Assembly (NCBI RefSeq): GCF_000233455.1
Contig: NZ_JH376425.1
Span: forward strand, 62,001 to 126,000
DNA length: 64,000 nt
DNA from: [Clostridium] citroniae WAL-17108
GTDB lineage: Bacteria > Bacillota > Clostridia > Lachnospirales > Lachnospiraceae
Reading direction: 5' to 3'
Shown in pieces: positions 34,180 through 41,652 of this stretch. The translations under genes and the position numbers were made by a program. How positions within the stretch are numbered: position 1 is the stretch's first letter; every line of letters starts with the position of its first letter. The notes below the pieces were generated by a model. It ran no database searches. It was given only the letters and a program-made list of their open reading frames with translations, and was not told where the DNA came from.

Positions 34180-34230
34180 GCATTGCCTCCGATTTGGATA
34201 TGAAAAACAAATAGGAGGCAATGCTTTTTT
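34180..34230 (+). terminator. Terminator of the flagellin gene
   Basis: GCATTGCCTCC (34180-34190) pairs perfectly with GGAGGCAATGC (34214-34224). Six T residues follow at 34225-34230. Confidence 0.9.
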
Positions 34231-34376
34231 ACGTAGTTCATTTGTTTCTATCCTTGCTATTATACTTTACATGTGCTATTTTCAAGTTTATAGATGATTT
34301 CTTCATCAATCCCATTCGGGAAGTTTCGTGTGCCGCTACTGGCGGTGTATTCTCCGACATGTTCGTCCGGAAGTAT

Positions 34377-34897
34377 CTGTATAACAGCAAGTTGGTAAAG
34401 CTGCCGTTACCCCGGTATCTCATATTTTACAATGGATTAAAAGAGGAGCCAGGCAGATCAGAATTGAATCTGTCAGTTTTATTTTCTGTATAAGGGAATA
34501 TTTAAATCGGGGTATAGCATTGGAAACAGCGGTGGATCATGCGGTAGATGAGTGTATCAGCAAAGGAATCCTGTCAAAACTTTTATCAAAGCACAGATCG
34601 GAGGTACAGGATATGATATTGTAAGAATATGATGAACAGGTTCATATGGCTATGGAGAGAGGGGAAGGCCGGCAAGAGGGAGAATTTATAAAGCTGATTA
34701 AACAGGTTAAAAAGAAAATTGAGAAGAGTATACCTGAGGAGAGGTGCGCGGATATGCTGGAGGAGGATATCGCTGTTATCGGGAAGATTTATGATATTAT
34801 AAAAAATCATCCTGACTGGGAGGATATAAGGGTGTACGAAACTGTTGAGGGATTGTTTCTTCCCATATTACCTGATATAATGGTAACCATACTATGA
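34377..34897 (+). pseudogene. Decayed Rpn-family (PD-(D/E)XK) recombination-promoting nuclease/putative transposase
   Basis: Remnants of the Rpn/PD-(D/E)XK transposase-like family lie in two frames. KLVKLPLPRYLIFYNG begins at 34389 in one frame. IREYLNRGIALETAVDHAVD begins at 34490 in another and is followed by ECISKGILSKLL. The segment normally between them is missing, a stop codon interrupts the second part at 34622, and the usual tail then runs on (EYDEQVHMAMERGEGRQEGE and onward) to 34897. The N-terminal nuclease part is not recognisable. A deletion, a frameshift and a nonsense codon make this a dead copy. Its 3' end now carries the parA promoter. Confidence 0.75.
34853..34881 (+). promoter_or_regulatory. 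Sigma-A promoter of parA-comFB
   Basis: TTGTTT (34853-34858), a 17-bp spacer and a consensus TATAAT (34876-34881) lie about 50 bp before parA, inside the tail of the pseudogene. Confidence 0.6.
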
Positions 34898-34932
34898 CGA
34901 TTAGGGAACAGTTTGTTTCTGGGGGAGTTGCT

Positions 34933-35703
34933 ATGGCGGTTACCATTGTGTTGTCAAACCAGAAGGGCGGGGTGGGTAAGACCACATCGGCCTATGTGCT
35001 TGCAACATCGCTGAAGGAGAAGGGATATAAGGTGCTTGCGGTGGATATGGATCCGCAGGGGAATTTGAGTTTTGCAATGGGGGCGGATGTGGAGAGCGCC
35101 ACTATTTATGATGTGTTAAAGGGGGAGCTAAAGCCCAGGTATGCGGTACAGAAGTCCGCGTTGGTTGACATAATTCCAGCTAATATTCTGTTAAGCAGCA
35201 TTGAATTGGAATTTACAGGGCAGCACAGGGAATTTCTTTTAAAGGAAGCACTGGATTCCCTGAAGAACCTGTATGATTACATATTGATCGATTCACCTCC
35301 GGCTCTGGGAATCCTGACAGTCAATGCCTTCACGGCTGCTGATTACGTGCTGGTCCCTATGCTTTCGGATATATTCAGTCTCCAGGGGATTACACAGCTG
35401 GAGGAGACCATACGCCGTGTGAGAAATTACTGTAACCCTGGGATTCAGGTCCTGGGTGTATTTTTGACAAAGCATAATCCCAGGACCAGGTTCAGTAAAG
35501 AGGTGGAGGGAACGCTGCGTATGGTTGCGGATGATTTAAAGATGCCTGCCCTGAATACTTTTATACGGGAGAGTGTGGCGCTTCGGGAGGCCCAGTCCCT
35601 TCAATGCTCAGTGTTTGATTATGCGCCCGGATGCAACGCGGTGCAGGATTATGAGAACCTGCTTCAGGAGTTGATGCAAAGGGGGCTGAAGGTAAATGGC
35701 TAA
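34933..35703 (+). CDS. ParA/Soj-family ATPase
   Basis: This is a Walker-type partition or positioning ATPase. The start at 34933 follows GGGGGAG; the in-frame ATG at 34894 would add 13 residues. The deviant Walker A KGGVGKTT lies near residues 11-18. AVDMDPQGNLSF (A' motif) and YILIDSPPALG (Walker B) follow. No parB, parS, origin-type gene or FlhF partner is next to it. The downstream comFB gene overlaps by 8 bp. Inside a flagellar locus that lacks flhG, this ATPase could position flagella or another structure; an ordinary orphan ParA is the alternative. The family is certain, the cargo unknown. Confidence 0.9.
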   Translation: MAVTIVLSNQKGGVGKTTSAYVLATSLKEKGYKVLAVDMDPQGNLSFAMGADVESATIYDVLKGELKPRYAVQKSALVDIIPANILLSSIELEFTGQHREFLLKEALDSLKNLYDYILIDSPPALGILTVNAFTAADYVLVPMLSDIFSLQGITQLEETIRRVRNYCNPGIQVLGVFLTKHNPRTRFSKEVEGTLRMVADDLKMPALNTFIRESVALREAQSLQCSVFDYAPGCNAVQDYENLLQELMQRGLKVNG

Positions 35704-36241
35704 GACCAGAACAGAGATTGACAAGGATATGATGTACCGCAAGATCATGCCTTCTGCCGTAAAAAAGGATGGGGGTGATCAAAAGGGGACCGCAGCAGAT
35801 GGAGTGCCGGGCATGGAAAGACCGGGTGAGCCGGGAGCAGATGGGCAGGGTGCATCTGCCGATGCCGAGTCCTCAGACAACACGGCGGCGGGAAACCAGC
35901 CGTATTCACTGCCCACGGCAGCATCAATGGCAAAGGCGCTAAAGAGGAACCCTGTTTCTCTTCCCTTTAAGGAGGAGAACAACATGGTGTTGGTCAATTT
36001 GATGGAGGAACTGGTTATCTCCAGGCTGGATTCCACACTGGACCGTTTTAACTGTTGTAAATGTGATAAATGCAAGAAGGATATCGCCGCCCTTGCTCTG
36101 AACCGGCTTAAACCGCGATACGTGGTAATGAGGGAAGGAGATCAGGAGAAGCGCGGTAAGGCGGAGCAGGAAAATGGCCAGGAGGTGACCGGAGCATTGG
36201 TACAGGCGATTCTGGTTGTAAAGAAGAACCCGCTGCATTAG
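35696..36241 (+). CDS. ComFB-domain protein
   Basis: The 181-residue protein has a disordered N-terminus (about 1-85). It then has a ComFB-type domain with a cysteine cluster CCKCDKC and DIAALALNRLKPRYVV near residues 118-145, the family hallmark. It begins within the last codons of parA, so the two are translationally coupled. ComFB was named for a late competence operon gene, and some ComFB proteins have been reported to bind cyclic dinucleotides. Coupling to a ParA ATPase in a flagellar locus that also encodes a PilZ protein is notable. The function here is unknown. Confidence 0.75.
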   Translation: MAKTRTEIDKDMMYRKIMPSAVKKDGGDQKGTAADGVPGMERPGEPGADGQGASADAESSDNTAAGNQPYSLPTAASMAKALKRNPVSLPFKEENNMVLVNLMEELVISRLDSTLDRFNCCKCDKCKKDIAALALNRLKPRYVVMREGDQEKRGKAEQENGQEVTGALVQAILVVKKNPLH

Positions 36242-36325
36242 AATGTATCACTGTATTTGTAATGTATCACTCCATTAGAAAATTCCACTGTATTAGTAAA
36301 ACCGGATCATATGCAATGATTAAGC

Positions 36326-36368
36326 CGCCAGGATATGGGATGATTCAATTCCGTATCCCGGCGTTTTT
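36326..36368 (+). terminator. Terminator after the ComFB gene
   Basis: CGCC-A-GGATA-TGG (36326-36338) pairs with CCG-TATCC-C-GGCG (36351-36363), with two small internal mismatches. TTTTT follows. It separates parA-comFB from the flgM operon. Upstream, AATGTATCACT occurs twice, 19 bp apart (36242 and 36261). Confidence 0.62.
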
Positions 36369-36433
36369 AATCGCAGCAATAGTTGTATTCACATAAATAT
36401 TTTTAAAAATGATAAAAAATCTCCTCCAAACTG

Positions 36434-36460
36434 TAAAGTTTCATTCCCCGCGTCCGATAA
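36434..36460 (+). promoter_or_regulatory. Sigma-28 (FliA) promoter of the flgM operon
   Basis: TAAA (36434-36437), exactly 15 bp, then TCCGATAA (36453-36460) is a near-perfect sigma-28 promoter. It lies 60 bp before flgM, where a FliA promoter is expected. Confidence 0.82.
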
Positions 36461-36519
36461 GTACTATAGGAATATCAGAGTCACCATATAGAGAGCACCG
36501 AAAGAAAGGAAGCGAAGAT

Positions 36520-36822
36520 ATGGATATGAAGATCACGAGAAATTATGCGGCTTACCAAAATGCTGTGAGCAACGCAAAACATACAGAAAAAAACATTTCC
36601 ACTCCGGCGCCCGCGGCAGGGAAGGCCAGGGGGGATGCGGTCTGTATCAGCAGCCAAGGGGCGAAGAAAAGCGGGGCGTCCACATTTGCGGCAGCGCTCT
36701 CCAAATCCATGGAGGAAGGCGCGCCGGCCGACCGGATCGCGGCTTTGAAGCAGCAGGTACAGGAAGGTACCTATGAGGTTTCGGCAGAACAGATAGCCAG
36801 GCGTCTGATGAGCGGTCTGTAG
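36520..36822 (+). CDS. flgM: Anti-sigma-28 factor FlgM
   Basis: FlgM binds and holds sigma-28 inactive until it is exported through the finished hook-basal body. The 100-residue protein has a disordered N-terminal half and the conserved C-terminal sigma-binding helices: RIAALKQQVQEGTYEVSAEQ followed by IARRLM. The start at 36520 follows AAAGGAAGCG; the longer in-frame ORF from 36409 would overlap the promoter and is rejected. It is the first gene of the sigma-28-controlled operon, giving negative feedback. Confidence 0.9.
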   Translation: MDMKITRNYAAYQNAVSNAKHTEKNISTPAPAAGKARGDAVCISSQGAKKSGASTFAAALSKSMEEGAPADRIAALKQQVQEGTYEVSAEQIARRLMSGL

Positions 36823-36835
36823 AGAGGGGAAAGGA

Positions 36836-37282
36836 TTGGAAGAGATCATTCGTTTTTTGACAGAGTATACGGAAGCGCTGGAGGCCATGGAACAAAAGCA
36901 GGTGGAAAAGCTGGGGCTTCTTATGACGAGAGAGCTGGATAAGGTGGAACAGACCATTATGATACAGCAGGCCATGGATAAGAAGCTGGAGAGCCTGGAA
37001 CAGAAGCGGCAGGAACTGTTTGCAGCCCATGGGCTGGATGGAAAGACGTTAAAGGAGATCGCTGAATCTATGGATGGGGTGCGGCAAAAGGAACTGCTGG
37101 AGCTGTATCGCAGGATAGACGGTGCCATTGGCAATATCCAGTATTATAACAAAAAGGCGGAGATGATTGCAAAGTCGGAGCTGGAGCGCATGGGCATTGA
37201 TTCCAGGATGATGGGGAATCCCACCGGTATCTATGGACGCCCTTCCATTCAGAAGGGAAGTAAGCTTGAGAAGAAGGCCTGA
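36836..37282 (+). CDS. flgN: FlgN-type export chaperone
   Basis: FlgN is a helical chaperone for the hook-filament junction proteins FlgK and FlgL. The 148-residue protein is all-helical, with the family-like opening IIRFLTEYTEALEAMEQKQ. It sits between flgM and flgK, the standard place. The apparent start is TTG at 36836 after AGGGGAAAGG; no ATG is available close by. The C-terminal about 25 residues (GNPTGIYGRPSIQKGSK) are disordered. Assignment rests on context as much as on sequence. Confidence 0.8.
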   Translation: MEEIIRFLTEYTEALEAMEQKQVEKLGLLMTRELDKVEQTIMIQQAMDKKLESLEQKRQELFAAHGLDGKTLKEIAESMDGVRQKELLELYRRIDGAIGNIQYYNKKAEMIAKSELERMGIDSRMMGNPTGIYGRPSIQKGSKLEKKA

Positions 37283-37310
37283 TAAGGGCTGATATGGGGA
37301 GAGTGGTAGA

Positions 37311-38780
37311 TTGAGACCGACATTTATGGGGCTGGAAACAGCTAAGAGAGGTATCATGGTGAACCAGAAGGCCATTGATATCGTGGGAAATAATATCAGC
37401 AATATTAACACCAAGGGATATACGAGGCAGCGCCTGGACTCGGTGAGCGTGCATGTCTACGGAAGCGACCAGTATAATTACAGTTCTATACCGCTGGCAG
37501 GACAGGGCGTGGATGCCAGGGGCGTTGCCCAGATCCGCAACCCCTATCTGGACGCTAAGTTCAGGGAGCAGTACAGCGATGTGGGATATTTTGACCAGAA
37601 GGCAGCGATCATGGACCAGATCGAGGGGATCATCAGTGATCCCGAGGTGGAGGGGACCGGTATTAAGAGCGCTCTTACCACGCTGTCCCAGGCGTTGGCG
37701 GATTTCAGCCAGTATCCGTACCAACAGACTAATGCCAATATTGTTATGCATGCATTTCAGGGTGTGACTCAGGTCCTGAATGAATATGATGCCAATTTAA
37801 AGACCTTGATGGAGCAGACGAAGAATGATTTTTCCATTGCGGTAAAGGACATCAATACCAAGCTGGATCAGCTGTCGGAGCTGAACCGCTCCATTGCCCA
37901 TGAGGTATTTGTCAACAGCGATTATGATGGGGTGAATTATGGACCCAATGACCTGCTGGACCAGAGAAATACGATTCTGGATGACCTGTCCAGATACGGT
38001 GTTGTCCAGGTGACGGATCTGGAGGACGGAAAGGTACAGGTTAAGTTTAACGGAAAAGTAGTGGTGGATGCTTCAGGGGCCTCCCATACCAATGACCATC
38101 TGACCATTGGAAAGGACGGAACCAGCCTGACGTGGGACAGCAGCGGAAAGACGGCAAATCTTGGAAGCGGGGCTATCCGGGGATTTACGGATATGCTCAC
38201 GGGCGGAGATTCAATTACAGCGGGTATCCCTTATTACCAGAACCAGCTGGATCATCTGGCCAAGACCCTGGCTCATGTGTTTAACAGCAAGGTCCATGCG
38301 GACGATCCCGCGCAGCCGGATAAGTATAAGGAACTTCTAAGCGGGGACGGGAATGGTAATATCACGGCGGGAAACATTTCCATCAGTAATAAGTGGGCGG
38401 AGGATTCCTCCTATATTATCCGGAAAAAGAATCCGGACGGCGATCTGGACAACACGGATATTATGGCAATGAAGGCGGCGCTGGAACAGGATTTTGATTT
38501 CGGCGGCGAGTTTACAGGCACATTCAGCGAGTTTGTAGCCAGGACCACAAGCATACTGGGAAGCGATATCAAGACCAATAATTCGCGGATGGATGCATCC
38601 CTGTCCATTGCGGAGAGCGTGGAGAAGGAGCGCATGAGCGTGTCCGGTGTATCCCTTAATGAAGAGGGGATCAACATGATGACTTATAATAAAGCATATC
38701 AGGCGCTGGGGCGTCTTATGACTACCATGGATGAGCAGCTGGATATGATCATCAACAAGATGGGTATGGTAGGACGTTAA
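37311..38780 (+). CDS. flgK: Flagellar hook-associated protein 1, FlgK
   Basis: FlgK is the first junction protein between hook and filament. The N-terminus MRPTFMGLETAKRGIMVNQK, then VGNNISNINTKGYTRQRL, and the C-terminus SVSLNEEGINMMTYNKAYQ-type helix (from SGVSLNEEG) are characteristic. The 489 residues are within the usual range. The start is TTG at 37311, nine bases after GGGGAG. The gene follows flgN by 28 bp and precedes flgL by 10 bp. Confidence 0.95.
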   Translation: MRPTFMGLETAKRGIMVNQKAIDIVGNNISNINTKGYTRQRLDSVSVHVYGSDQYNYSSIPLAGQGVDARGVAQIRNPYLDAKFREQYSDVGYFDQKAAIMDQIEGIISDPEVEGTGIKSALTTLSQALADFSQYPYQQTNANIVMHAFQGVTQVLNEYDANLKTLMEQTKNDFSIAVKDINTKLDQLSELNRSIAHEVFVNSDYDGVNYGPNDLLDQRNTILDDLSRYGVVQVTDLEDGKVQVKFNGKVVVDASGASHTNDHLTIGKDGTSLTWDSSGKTANLGSGAIRGFTDMLTGGDSITAGIPYYQNQLDHLAKTLAHVFNSKVHADDPAQPDKYKELLSGDGNGNITAGNISISNKWAEDSSYIIRKKNPDGDLDNTDIMAMKAALEQDFDFGGEFTGTFSEFVARTTSILGSDIKTNNSRMDASLSIAESVEKERMSVSGVSLNEEGINMMTYNKAYQALGRLMTTMDEQLDMIINKMGMVGR

Positions 38781-38790
38781 GGAGGAACAT

Positions 38791-39774
38791 ATGAGAATCA
38801 CGGAAAATATGATGACAACTTCATATAACAAGAATCTTCAGAGGAATATATCAAATCTGGCTTCCTCTAATCTGAAGCTGGCATCCCAGCGCCAGTATAA
38901 CCATGTGTCCGAGGATCCGGCAACCGCGTCCAAAGCATTTGCCATCCGCGACCAGATCGCCAGGACAGAGGAACACATTAATGTGGTGAAAAATGCAACG
39001 GGCGAGTTAGAGACAGCGGATTCCAATATCCTGACCCTGAACTCGATCCTTGAGAATATTTATGAAAAGGCAACCAAGGCAGGAGGCGCCAGCAGCCAGG
39101 ATTCACTGGATGCCATTGCGGAGGAATTAAACGGCCAGATGGAAGAAATCCTTCAGACCATGAACGCCAGGTACGGAGATAAATTCCTGTTCTCCGGTTC
39201 GGCCAACAGCGAAGCGCCGTTTTCCCTGGATGCGGACGGAAACCTGCTGTTTAACGGGAAACAGGTGGATGCCTATGATAAAAATGATCCGGATACGTAT
39301 TTTACGGAGAATAAGCCGGTTTATCTGGATGTTGGTTTTGGAACGTATGCAAGCGGCATGAACACGGCCAAATCCGGGATCAAGATTTCCACCTCCGGCG
39401 TGGATGTGCTGGGATATGGAAAGGATGAAAACGGATATCCCAATAACCTGTACAGCCTGATCGGCCAGGTGAGCGGCCAGCTGAAGGCCGGTGATAAGAA
39501 CGGCGCCATGGATACCCTGGCACAGCTTAAGAAAAAGCAGAGCAATATTTCCATCGCCACTTCGGAGATCGGTACACGGGAGAAAATGCTGGAGCGCACC
39601 CAGAACAGGCTGGAGACAGGCCTGGTCAATCTGCAGAAGACACAGAAGGATCTGGAAGCAGTGAAGGTGGAGACGGAAGCGGTCACCAACAAATCTGCTG
39701 AGACAGCCTGGATGGTTACCCTGCAGCTGGGTTCCAGTATTATACCGCCGTCCATATTTGACTTTATGAAATAA
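38791..39774 (+). CDS. flgL: Flagellar hook-associated protein 3, FlgL
   Basis: FlgL is the second junction protein and is related to flagellin. The 327-residue protein starts MRITENMMTTSYNKNLQRNI and has QRQYNHVSEDPATASKAF, the FlgL counterpart of the flagellin D1 domain. Its C-terminal helix ends with TLQLGSSIIPPSIFDFM, which departs from flagellin. A good ribosome site (AAGGAGG) precedes it. Confidence 0.94.
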   Translation: MRITENMMTTSYNKNLQRNISNLASSNLKLASQRQYNHVSEDPATASKAFAIRDQIARTEEHINVVKNATGELETADSNILTLNSILENIYEKATKAGGASSQDSLDAIAEELNGQMEEILQTMNARYGDKFLFSGSANSEAPFSLDADGNLLFNGKQVDAYDKNDPDTYFTENKPVYLDVGFGTYASGMNTAKSGIKISTSGVDVLGYGKDENGYPNNLYSLIGQVSGQLKAGDKNGAMDTLAQLKKKQSNISIATSEIGTREKMLERTQNRLETGLVNLQKTQKDLEAVKVETEAVTNKSAETAWMVTLQLGSSIIPPSIFDFMK

Positions 39775-39795
39775 GTTGAAGAGAGGTGCCAGAGG

Positions 39796-40392
39796 ATGAA
39801 TGTGTTAAAGATAACAACAACTCCTATTCAGCTGTCCATGACCTCCCAGAGGGCCAGGCTTGAGAGCAGAATGCCTGATCCGGAGGTGGGAATTATTCAG
39901 AATCCCGGCAAACTGAATATGAAGTCAGAAAATATAAAGGTGGAGATCGACACGTCCCGTTCCAGGGACAGTCTGGGATTCAGGACAGCCAAAGGACTTA
40001 TGAGAGATGCGGCCCAGGCCGGTCTTAAGGCTGTGGCGGATGCCACGGCACAATATTCCCGTGTAGGGAATCAGATGATGCAGATCCAGGATGGGGTAAC
40101 AGTGGCGGATATTATAAAAAACCAGATGGCGGCCCAGACCAACATTACCACCGGAATTGCATTTATACCTTCGGCTGCCCCTGATATCTCATGGCAGCCC
40201 GCGGATCTGACCATTGACTATACCCCGGCGCAGGTAGCGTTTGATCCGCAGGTGCAGGAACCTGCGGCCATGTATGTACCGGGCGAACTGCGCGTGAATG
40301 TGGAGCAGTACCCCAAGGTTGAGATTGAGTATATGGGTGATCCCATGTATGTGCCGCCCAGTGCCAATCCGGCCTATGAGGCGGCAAAGTAG
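39796..40392 (+). CDS. DUF6470 family protein (YviE-like)
   Basis: This 198-residue protein is of the kind encoded between flgL and fliW in Firmicutes; Bacillus subtilis has yviE there. Features are an N-terminal strand with ITTTPIQLSMTSQRARLE, the NPGKLNMKSENIKVEIDTSR region, a helical DGVTVADIIKNQMA part and a Pro/Tyr-rich C-terminal tail (VEQYPKVEIEYMGDPMYVPP). No function is established to my knowledge. Coexpression with filament-assembly genes suggests a late flagellar role. Confidence 0.8.
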   Translation: MNVLKITTTPIQLSMTSQRARLESRMPDPEVGIIQNPGKLNMKSENIKVEIDTSRSRDSLGFRTAKGLMRDAAQAGLKAVADATAQYSRVGNQMMQIQDGVTVADIIKNQMAAQTNITTGIAFIPSAAPDISWQPADLTIDYTPAQVAFDPQVQEPAAMYVPGELRVNVEQYPKVEIEYMGDPMYVPPSANPAYEAAK

Positions 40393-40462
40393 AGGACAAC
40401 GGCAGATCAGTGGAATGCAGATATACGGCTGACGCGGGACAGGATGATATGGAGGGATACGC

Positions 40463-40909
40463 TTGAAAATCGAAACTCGGGATTTTGGAATCCTGGATAT
40501 AGAAGAGAACAACATCATAACATTTAAACAGCCTCTGTTTGGATTTGAGGAATATACGCAGTACGTCCTTGTAAATGATTCCAATATGGGCAACGGTATC
40601 TGCTGGCTGCAGTCCATTGAGCAGAAAAATGTATGCTTTATCATGTTAAATCCTCTGGAGGTCAGGCGGGACTATGCTCCGGTGGTAATGCAGGATGTGC
40701 TGATCCTTTTGCAGGCTGTACCGGAGGATAACCTGGACTGCTGGGTACTCATGGTCATAGGGGAAACCTTCCGGGATTCCACAGTTAATCTGAAAAGCCC
40801 TGTTATTATCAATCATGAGACCAATCTGGGCGTCCAGGTGATACTGGACCAGGATTATCCCATACGGCAGCCCATATTCAGCCGGGGAGAAAGGGATGGC
40901 CTATGCTGA
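40463..40909 (+). CDS. fliW: Flagellar assembly factor FliW
   Basis: FliW binds flagellin and also antagonises CsrA, linking filament assembly to flagellin translation. The 148-residue protein has TRDFGILDIEENNIITFKQP and LFGFEEYTQYVLV at the N-terminus and TVNLKSPVIINHETNLGVQV in the middle, all conserved in the family. The start is TTG at 40463 after GGAGGGA. It overlaps csrA by 7 bp, as in Bacillus. In this window it is likely to regulate the hag leader at 32586-32625. Confidence 0.92.
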   Translation: MKIETRDFGILDIEENNIITFKQPLFGFEEYTQYVLVNDSNMGNGICWLQSIEQKNVCFIMLNPLEVRRDYAPVVMQDVLILLQAVPEDNLDCWVLMVIGETFRDSTVNLKSPVIINHETNLGVQVILDQDYPIRQPIFSRGERDGLC

Positions 40910-41178
40910 TATTATCCAGAAAAAAGGGCGAGTCAATTAAGATTGGCGATGATATCGAGATATTTGTGGCGGAGATCAAAGGTGATAAGGTGCGCCTTGG
41001 CATATCGGCGCCTGAGAGTATGAAAATATGCCGCACAGAACTGTATCTCACGGTTGAGAATAATAAGGAAGCGTCTGATAAAGTGGATCTTCTCAAGGTG
41101 TTCCAGTTGTCCAGGAGCCTGAAAGCCCTTGGGACAGAGGAAGGGCAGAAGAAGGAGGGAAAAGATGGAACTGCTTGA
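40903..41178 (+). CDS. csrA: Carbon storage regulator CsrA
   Basis: CsrA is an RNA-binding dimer that represses flagellin translation in Firmicutes. The N-terminus MLILSRKKGESIKIGDDIEI, then KVRLGISAPESMKICRTELY, is canonical. The protein has 91 residues, longer than the usual 60-75, because of a helical tail (KVFQLSRSLKALGTEEGQKK) that resembles the extended CsrA proteins on which FliW acts. It overlaps the next gene by 14 bp. Two candidate target sites lie in the hag leader. Confidence 0.94.
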   Translation: MLILSRKKGESIKIGDDIEIFVAEIKGDKVRLGISAPESMKICRTELYLTVENNKEASDKVDLLKVFQLSRSLKALGTEEGQKKEGKDGTA

Positions 41179-41641
41179 GCAGATGAGAATGCTGCTCAGG
41201 GAAAAGACCATTTTGTTTGGGCAGTATGAGAAGGAAACGCTGCGGCTGGACAGGGATGACCTTGAAGCGGTGGATGAAATCGTGGAGGCAGTAAACGCCA
41301 GGCAGGCCATCATTGAAAAAATCAATGGCCTGGACCGGGAGATTGAAGCCATCCGGGACCGTTCTTCCTACGGTTCCCGCTGTTATATGATTGGAAAAAA
41401 CAGGTGCGATTACAGCGGCCTCAGCGAAGCGGAACAGATCCTGTTTAAGGATGGACAGGATGTATTTACCATGATAACCAGGATACGCGATCTGGAGGCA
41501 GGGGTGCCGGGGAAGATGGCAAAGATCCGGGCCCAGCTTCAGAGCAGGATAAAACAGAACAATGTAAACGGTAAATTTACCGGGTATTTAAAACAGATGA
41601 ATCAGGGGAGCAAGGGCGTGCTCTATGATAAACGAAGATAG
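41165..41641 (+). CDS. Small helical flagellar protein, possible FliT/FlgN-type chaperone
   Basis: The start at 41165 follows AGGAGGGAAAAG and overlaps csrA by 14 bp. The 158-residue product is mostly helical (MELLEQMRMLLREKTILFGQ, VDEIVEAVNARQAIIEKING) with a basic C-terminus. I do not recognise a specific family. Its size, helical pattern and place just before fliD would fit an export chaperone for FliD or a second FlgN-like protein. A conserved-looking Cys pair in SRCYMIGKNRCDYSG is an odd feature for a chaperone. Confidence 0.6.
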   Translation: MELLEQMRMLLREKTILFGQYEKETLRLDRDDLEAVDEIVEAVNARQAIIEKINGLDREIEAIRDRSSYGSRCYMIGKNRCDYSGLSEAEQILFKDGQDVFTMITRIRDLEAGVPGKMAKIRAQLQSRIKQNNVNGKFTGYLKQMNQGSKGVLYDKRR

Positions 41642-41652
41642 GGGGAAGAGCG

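Noticed and set aside
34221..34493. 90-codon ORF after the flagellin gene
   Set aside because: It starts inside the flagellin terminator. Its end is a fragment of the decayed nuclease gene, so it is treated as part of the pseudogene.
34646..34897. 83-codon ORF that could be read as a small gene before parA
   Set aside because: It continues in frame from the upstream nuclease remnant across a stop codon at 34622 and matches the tail of that family. It is a pseudogene piece, not a separate gene.
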